Below are positions 11,901 through 20,900 of a stretch of DNA of 64,000 nt, one piece after another. This DNA is from Galaxea fascicularis (Eukaryota > Cnidaria > Anthozoa > Scleractinia > Euphylliidae): positions 26,902,878 to 26,966,877 of the forward strand of contig OX419343.1 of the NCBI GenBank assembly GCA_948470475.1, given 5' to 3'. The first letter of the stretch is position 1, and the number at the start of each line of letters is the position of its first letter. A program made the position numbers and the translations under genes. Below the pieces are notes generated by a model, which saw only the letters and a program-made list of their open reading frames with translations, was not told the DNA's origin and did not search any database.

Positions 11901-14900
11901 CCTATACGCATTATCCAGAACTGCACTTGGGCGGGACAAAAACTTTGGTGCTTAAAATAAACTAAATAAGAGCCAGATAGTCAGTAAGCAAGTTAAGTTA
12001 GTTTAATCAGAGGTTTTACTTTTCTCTTTTATACAGGTATCACTATAGAGACAACAGGCTGAGAGAGACCAACGACATTGAACCCTTCCAATATTGCTGC
12101 AGTGATGCGAATTCAGAGCTGTGTTCATTGTTTTACGAAAAGCGACCGCTAACCAATGCTGTTAGCGTTCGCGAGTTCGTCTTGCCGTGCAACTGTCGCT
12201 TTTTCTTCTTTGGGTGTCGCTGTAACAGACGTCCCCGGCGCCGTCGACCATTCAGACGATTTTTTAGAGGTGATTATGAATATGCCAGAAATTTCAACGC
12301 TCGATTCTTGCTAGCTATCAGATAGAGGAACAGAGCAGCTGAGATGCCTTTTGAGCGGTTATGTGGTTAACCCTCCCATGATATGATTAATAATTCTCCT
12401 TTGTAGCCGCTATACAGTTGCTTGTACGTAAGTTAAGAGAATTTGGGATTATATCAAGATAACATTCTCTGGCTGATGCGTTTGTCTATTTTCATCACGT
12501 GTCTGCTGTACAATGTACTGCTGTTATAGGGAGAAGTTAGTTGCTAATCACTTCTGGGAGTTGAAGGGTTAACGTGTTAGCCAAAGCAATGTAAGTGTTA
12601 AGTGGAACTAACTAGCTTAACTTCCAATGACAGAGGTACAAACGGGTTTGGTTTTTAGAGGCCATAAGCCTGAAGAAGTTTAATTTACTGCCCGTAGTTA
12701 ACAGGGGAGGCAAGTGTACTAAGTTGAGTCAAACCTGTTTACACACGCCGGTCAGTTGCTATTTCAGGTACCAGTCAACTGATTTGAATTAATACTGTAA
12801 GTATATTGTTCTTTCCATCCCGCGGGCAATTCAATCTGTTTGAATCCGTTGTTTACAGCATGGTTCTTTGGAGACCCACATATCTCCACATTGGATGCCC
12901 TGCAGTACAGTTTTAACGGTCTTGGAGACTACGTTTTGATTCGTACCCTGGACAACTCGCTTCACTTACATGGAAGAACGAAACGACCTCTGACAAGTGA
13001 GGGCGCCTTGTCCAACGCCACCGTCTTCTCTGGGTTCGTCCTAAGGACAAACACCAGTGACACTGCACAAGTTCTCTTTGACGATACTTTGCAAGGAGAC
13101 CTCAGTATTACAGTAGTACGACGAGACGGCTCATGCACTAATCACACCATCGAGTATTTTAATGATGGACGAGATTTCACGGAAATGTCAGTTGAAAGGA
13201 GTTCTGTCAATAACAAAACCGTCATAGTGTCCTTCCCATCAGGCTTTTCCATCGAGGTGACACCTGGAATTGGACTTTTGCAGATCACTGTTAACGCAAA
13301 TGAGGACATGATGAACAACACGCAAGGACTCCTGGGAACATTTAATGGCGACAAGACAGATGATCTGCAATATCCAAATGGAACCACTATGTCACGTGAC
13401 TCTCCTGAAGAAGAGATCTTTCACTTGGGACAAAAATGTAAGTTACACACTTAACTTATTCGCTAAAAAATTACGAGGGTGTTTAAAAAATGAGGTCATC
13501 AAGGAGACGGTGATCAAAAGTAAATATTAAAAATGAAAAGTGGAGAATGAATCACACTAAAAGTAAGTCAATAATATCAGGATGTATATTCTCCACACTG
13601 TTCCTCAAACATTTTCTATGGTAATGATGAGGAGAATTTGTAAAACAATCAAGACCTTTATGACTTGTTTTTGGGGGGCAGGGCCTTGGCGCACTGGTAA
13701 GAGCGCTCGCCTTCCACCCAGGGGTCCCGGGTTCGATTCCAGGACCCCGCGTCATAAGTGTGCTGAGTTTGTGGGTACTCCTACTTGATTTGACTTGATT
13801 TGAGAATTGTAAAGAATTTAGAATTGTAAAGATTTCGAATTATTGTCTTTATGTCCATGTTTCTTGTAGGGAAGGTCCCGGATGGGGAAAGATTGTTCGT
13901 TTCGTCCAACTGCACGCTGCAGAACGTGTTCTTTGATGACGCCTTTGTGCCATTTTTCTTAAACCTGTCTGCGGTGAATTCGTCGATTAGAGCTTTGTGC
14001 GGCGACAACAAGGAATGTATTTATGATGTGCTGACTACTGGAAACACAGATCTTGGCAAACAGACCGCGGGATTCGAGGAAGAAAACCAGAATCTTGTAA
14101 ATGAGTTTGGTACGCAGACAAATATTTTGAATAGTGGATGAGAAAAAAGAGATCTTTCATAAACATGCAGTTATAAGTATTGGTCATTAAGCTACAACGA
14201 AGGCAAAGTGGGATTTTGAATAAAAATCAGCTTTGCGTGAAATGTGACAAATACAACCAACTTCACGAAAGTGCTCATATATTTATTGTTTTCTGTTTTT
14301 CATCAGCCAACACTCCTCCAGAGATAAATGGCCCCACTGAAGTGAACGTTACACTTAACCAAACAACTGAGTTCTACATAACCTCCAATGACCCGGATAA
14401 CGACACAGTAACTCTAGATATCGATGAACTTCCCCCTGGTTCAAGCTTTAACAGCACATCTGGTCACTTTGAATGGACACCCATCAATACTACAAATATC
14501 ACTTTAGAGTTTATAGCCACGGACTCAAAGAATGTATCAACCGTATTTACTGTCATCATCAACATGTGTCAGTGCGAGAACAATGGTGAATGTGACTTTA
14601 CAGAATTTGTTGGAGACAGTACCGGGCCGTTCCGTGTTTTGGGTTGTAACTGTAGCGAGCCGTATGAAGGCACATTCTGTGAAACTCAAATCCTCGACGC
14701 ATGCGCTGAGGACCCGTGCTATGATAACGTGACCTGTTCAACTCAAACGAACCCCTTTGGATTCCATTGTGGTCCGTGTCCCGCGGGACTAACGGGTGAT
14801 GGGCAGAACTGTTTTGGTAAGTGACCCAGACCCAGATCAAGTCATTGGTCCGACTGTTTACTGAAGATTGAAAGCACAGCTAGCACACCCGTCTATTCAG

Positions 14901-17900
14901 CCTCACAATTAACAATCAGGACATGTTAGCGTTTGTTTGTCAGTGCGCTGTTAATGAAAGCTAAACTTAATCGTTGAGTCTCCCAGTGTGCATCTTGATA
15001 TATCAGTTTACAGTCAGGGGACTTCAATGAAGGATTTGAGTTTGAGCCAGCTTAGTTCTGTATACACCTTCTTTCTTTTGAGGTATTCCATTGATATGTT
15101 TCCTATATAATCTATTTGAAAGTCCTTGAACGCGCTGTTTTGGAATCCGCCACTGCTCTCCATTTTGGTATTAGTTGAAATGGTGTTGGAGCTGACAGAA
15201 AACGTCGGGTATCACCTAAGGGCGCTTGGTCGTTTTGGGCGAAACGACCGATGCTTGGGTGTATCAACTAGGGTATTTCATGTAATGACTCCAACAATAT
15301 TTTGTTTTCGTCATTTTCAGAAAATGACGAGTGTGAGAACGCAAGCGTCAGTCGCTGTAATCAAACCTGTGTGAACACATTTGGTAGCTTCAGATGCGAG
15401 TGTCGGCATGGTTTTATCACAAGGGAAGAAGGCAGAATCTGCGAAGGTAAAAACGGAAAATAACAGTTTAGGCAACAAAGCTTTCGGTTTAGACGTCGTT
15501 TTGGTTGCAGGTTTTGATTAACTTGGTAACAAACGTTGCGTGCGATGGTATATATTTTACTATTAGCGCTTTTATTTATGAAAGTGATTTCCACAGCATT
15601 ATCTTACTTCGAAGGTGGACATGTTTTTCAGATATCAATGAATGCCAAGAAGCAGGCAACATGAGGCACAATTGCACAGAAAACGCTTCGTGTATGAACT
15701 TGCCGGGTTCATTTAATTGCTCATGCAATTCTGGGTTCGAAGGGGATCCGTATTTGAACTGTACAGGTGAGTGAAGAGAGTTAAGGCTTACAATTCAGTT
15801 CAACTTGTCTGGCAACACATATCCTCCCATGTAACAGCCACCCAAAAATTCCATTTTAAAAATGAGAGTCAGGGAGTTAAAGAGCCTTGGTAATTATTCC
15901 TGTTTTCATATACTCTGTCTTCTAAGATGTTCATGAATACTGTTACAAAGTAGAACGTTATGTGCTTCTGACTAAGTTTATTTAACACCATTTTGTTATT
16001 CTTACGGATCTCATTTTTTTGGCTAATAGTATAGGCTCTCACTGAACCGGTTGTACTGCTGTCTTCAAAGCCGGATTTGTTTCAGCAAACTGTTAATCAA
16101 TTTTAGACAGGACTCTACCGCTCCCTTTGGTTTCAGTGTATTGGCAGACAGAAGCATTAATTTACTAAATATTTTGAGTCGAAAAGCCAGATTATGTACC
16201 CGATTGTCTCTACTATGCAACCAGTGGCTGCCGAGCTTTGAAAGTAGAATCACCCCTGGGCTAAGGTTATTTAATTCCTACAGATAAGGACGAATGCACC
16301 AATGGTGAAGCACTGTGTTCTCAGGAATGTGAGAACACACCCGGGTCATTTAGATGCACGTGTAGAAGCGGATTTCAACTATCAGCCAACCAGGCCACCT
16401 GTGAAGGTAAGAATACTCCTCATATGTGCATGTGTCTAGGTAAGCTGAGATCCACACACAGGGTACTATGGTCACGTGGTATCGGACATTACCCCTCACA
16501 TGCATGAATCTGTCAAATAAAGTTTGAGCCCCACAAGCTTCACATTTTCATCACCTGTGAAGGTGTATTGTCGCTAAATCGCTTATAACTATTGAACTGC
16601 TGACGTGTACAACCACAAGTAACTTGTAATCAGGAAATTCACGAACTTTGTTTGCTTAATAATATGCACCTATTGACTGTCAGAGTTAAATGCTTTTCTA
16701 TGACTTTTGGAAGCCTTCCGATGCTATTTAAGGCTTTTAATAATTTTTCGTCCAAAAATTCCTGAAATCTGACCTCGCTTATGAAAGATAGTGTGCAGTA
16801 CGATTTTGTAGCAACTAGTAGGAGAGAAAGTTTATCATGTTGTACAATGTCTGCAATGTGGGGATAAGGGATACGCCTTTAGACTTGTTCAAAGTAATAA
16901 ATTAAAATTCCAGCGTAAATTTCACCGAGCGGATGTTTTAGATTGGGCTATATCGACATACATAAAGATGCCTCCCGTGGTTGCTTTTTGCATTCACTGT
17001 CACGATGACCGTAAATGTCTTTTTTTTATTTCCAGATATTGATGAATGTACAACTGGCCATAACTGCGAGAGAAGTTGCGAGAACGTACTTGGCTCTTAC
17101 AGATGTAGGTGCCCAGCTGGTTTTGAGTTGAATGCCGATAATATCACGTGTAAAGGTAACTAAGTACTTCCATGGATATCGTTAACACTTTGTTTTTGCT
17201 GGTTTATTTTTGCGTTTTGTGGCCACGCGACTCTCACATTTTTCACATCCATTCATTGCGTCTGTTTTTTCTCCAGTGGCACCCGGAAGTGCGTGTGACA
17301 ACACTAATGGAGAATGTTCACAGATTTGCGTTAACAGAACTGGGCTGGTCACATGTTACTGTAACCCTGGATACAACCTTACAAATGACGGCAAATCGTG
17401 TACAGGTATACTGAAAGTGAGGTTATGGGAGCTTTCGTTTTGTTAGCACTTACTGGCCTGACCATTCTGTTTGTAAAAGGAATGTACTATGTTTTTGAAA
17501 GGCTAGTTCGGCGTACTTTTCGTAAGTGCTCATTTAGAACCGGAGTGCACTATTTTACAAGGAATACCAAAGAACTGATAAACAACAAATTTTCCGAATT
17601 TGTGCATGGAAATTCACGAAATGGCTGGTTTGGTCAGCTAATTCTGACAAATGGAAAGCGCCCTGTGTTCACTTGATCAAAGGGCAGCGCTTTTGTATGA
17701 AAATGAACGTAAGATTTTTTATCAGTTCCCTTCAAACCCAGGACGTAAAGACCCTCTGGCGTTTGCGAGGAAGTTTTAAAGGATCTGCCATGGTAGGGTG
17801 TAACTGTTGAATGAGTGCTAAATGATGACATCATGGGAAAGATGGCGCCACTTTCACTTTTGAAAATTCAAAAGTTTGTATCTCTTCTCCTTCATCAGAC

Positions 17901-20900
17901 ATAAACGAATGCATGATGGGAAGCCATGGCTGCAACCAAACGTGTTCCAACACTGTTGGAAGCTTCAAGTGCGGCTGTCACCCGGGATATCGGTTAGCCC
18001 GAGATAACAAGAGTTGTGAAGGTCAGTGTCGATATGAACCTTGTACCGTGCTTCACACTTTCGCTCCAACATCGAAAATGGTTGAAATTCCCAAGATTGG
18101 TTGAGATCTGTGTAAACCTTGTAAAGCTCACTGACAACTTCCCTACTGGTGTTTTGATAGAATTAAAGTTAAAGTTGGAACTACCGTGCACAGCAAAATA
18201 AACAGTAACGGAGTATTACACATTTGAATGATCACACATTTGGGTCTAAGTTTGAAAGATCTTACCTTTTTCCTATATGTCATGCCCAGAGCTGAACACG
18301 CTTATTGAACGGCTTAACCCTTACCCCTGTGAAATACAGGACCCTAACAGATCATTCCTGTACAAACTGTGTAAAAGAATATTTGCATACCTTATCTTGT
18401 CCTTTAACCTGCTAACACATCGAAAAAGGTTGGAGATCTTACTAATTGTTCTTGATTAAAATCTGATTATTGCTATTCTTGTTTGCTAACTGGTTAACAG
18501 ATGTGGACGAATGCAGCAACTCCAGCCTCAATAGTTGCAGCCAAATCTGTGAAAACAGCGTAGGTTCATACCAATGTTCGTGCGTGGATGGCTTCAGTCT
18601 CCAGTTTGATAGATCCTCTTGCACAGGTATAAACAATTGTTTAAATTTTGCTTTAGATGCTATATCATTCTTCCGCGAATTATTACTTATCGAAGTGAAT
18701 AGTACTTCTCAAGTTTTGCTTTGCTCTCCCGCCACGTGAAGAGTAGAAAGGGCAAATTGCGCCGGCAAAAACGGCCCTTATTTTTCTTCTCTTTTGGATA
18801 GTATTTTGAAGTTTGTTCAGTTTATGTACTAGTCTGCATAGAGGAGGCGGTCAGCGGTCTTTAACCGCACCGCCCCAAACCAAGCAAATTTAACGAAGGA
18901 TGTATGCCTTTACTTAGAAGTGACATTATTTCCGCTTTTTAAGATCAAAGTCACTCTCCATGTTTATCCTGTAAATCTGACACCTAACCGGCCAGTCAGT
19001 TATTACGTGATAGCCATTACTGTTTCTTGCTAATACACAGATATGATATTTCAGATATTGATGAGTGTAGCAGCAACTCACAGATTTGCAGTGATGGCTC
19101 GTGCGTGAACATCCCCGGTTCATTCCAATGCAAATGCCCAATCCCTTTGATATATTCTCAAGGACGTTGCAGAGGTGAGACCCACAAAATGCTCTTACAG
19201 TAATTTGCTGAAAAAGATATTATTCTCTCTTGAAGACAGTACACTAAAGCGAGCGAGTAGCGTAGTTTTATTTAGGGCCCTAAAAATAAATTGAAACAGA
19301 CTGGTGAGAGAAAAGGTACCAAAAAGTGAGCAGGGATTTCATTTCTGGCATGTACTGTCGTCAACTTTCGTCAACGGTCGGAGACAGTCGTATTGTAAAC
19401 TAGACCTTCGTCAGTTACCTTTCGCCAACTTTCGTAGATTGTTGGACTATGGTTTTCCCTCGGCATCTCGTCTTTAAATGTGACTAAAAATTTAGTTGTC
19501 ATACCCTCTTTGAGATCACCCTGAATGTGGGGACGGGCACACTTTTCTAGTAGGCTTCGAGGGAAAATATCTATCTATTAAGAAGTCATGAATATGTTCT
19601 CAATAACGAACGAGGGCACACTGTACTTTGATTTCAGAAAAAAGGTTTGAGCTTATCAGATTAGGAAACGGTTGCCAACGGAAGGAGTGAAACATGAATG
19701 TGTTTTATTAAAAGTTTCAAACTCTCCGTTATGTTGTCTGTGCAAAAGTGTAGTATACGTAAACATCAAGCTTTATAGTACCATCGATACACAAAGCAAC
19801 TAAATGGGTATTATCTTTTAGGGAAACGTGTATTTAGCACGAGTTTGACGTTGATGAAGTTGAATGGGAGGCCAGTATTGTGGAGAGCAGAATTCAATAA
19901 CGAGCAATCTGAAGAATTTGGCTTCTTGGCCAGAAGTGTGGAGCGAGAGGTGAACGGATTCTTTGGAAGAGGAAAATTAAGAAGCAGATTCATAAGATGC
20001 AAAGTGCGGAAATTCAGGTATATTAGAGATACTGCTATTAGAAATAATTTCAGTGTTGTTAAAATTAAAATGTGTCGCTTTTTAAAAGTTCAGTGAATCA
20101 TAATCATTCATAACGTTGTTGTTGTTTTTTTAATTTTTAGACGATCAAGCGTTATTGCTGATATTGACTTGAATTTTGCTGAAAATGCCACTGATGTAAC
20201 TCCGGAAGCCGTGAACAGTGAGCTGCCTCGGTCTGGACAGATGGGAAATCTGACTTACAATCCACAACTTGCACAAATTTCAGGTTAGTATTCAGTGCAA
20301 TGTCTTCGGGTAGATTTTGGCAATGAAAACGGGTTGAGGAGTAAAAAGGCAATTAAAAAATGCTTAAGGTTTTGGCGGCAGTGTACTGACAGTCTTTTAT
20401 CGTGAAATGTTTGAGAAAACTGAGCTCTGCAACTAATGCAGAAGAAAATTAAAACTAGTCATTATCGCTAATGCTGTTTAACTGACTTGTTTCGCAAAAT
20501 CGAGCAATCGCTAGGACAAACGAAAACGCGAGAGCAAATGAAGAATAAAATTACAACATCACCCCAACAACGACGACGGCGGTTTATTGTTACTTTAATT
20601 ACGCAAAAAATGGATGTAGTTTAACAAAGGGAGGCTTTAGTCTCTGGTTGCAATGCAGACCGCAAAATGCAAGTTCAGAAATTGTGCATAGTGTATTGCC
20701 AAGAACAAGTTCACCAAAGTTAATTTGTTCAGAGTGTATAAGGTATGACAAGATCGTTAAGCGTGTAACAGAACCCCAAGAACGCGAAGACCAATAACAT
20801 TTGTGCTCAGACGACGCCAAAACTACAACTAAACAGATTTACACGGTTTTGCGTTGCTATCTTGTTTTATCGTGCATTTTTTTGTTGGTTAGATGTTGAT

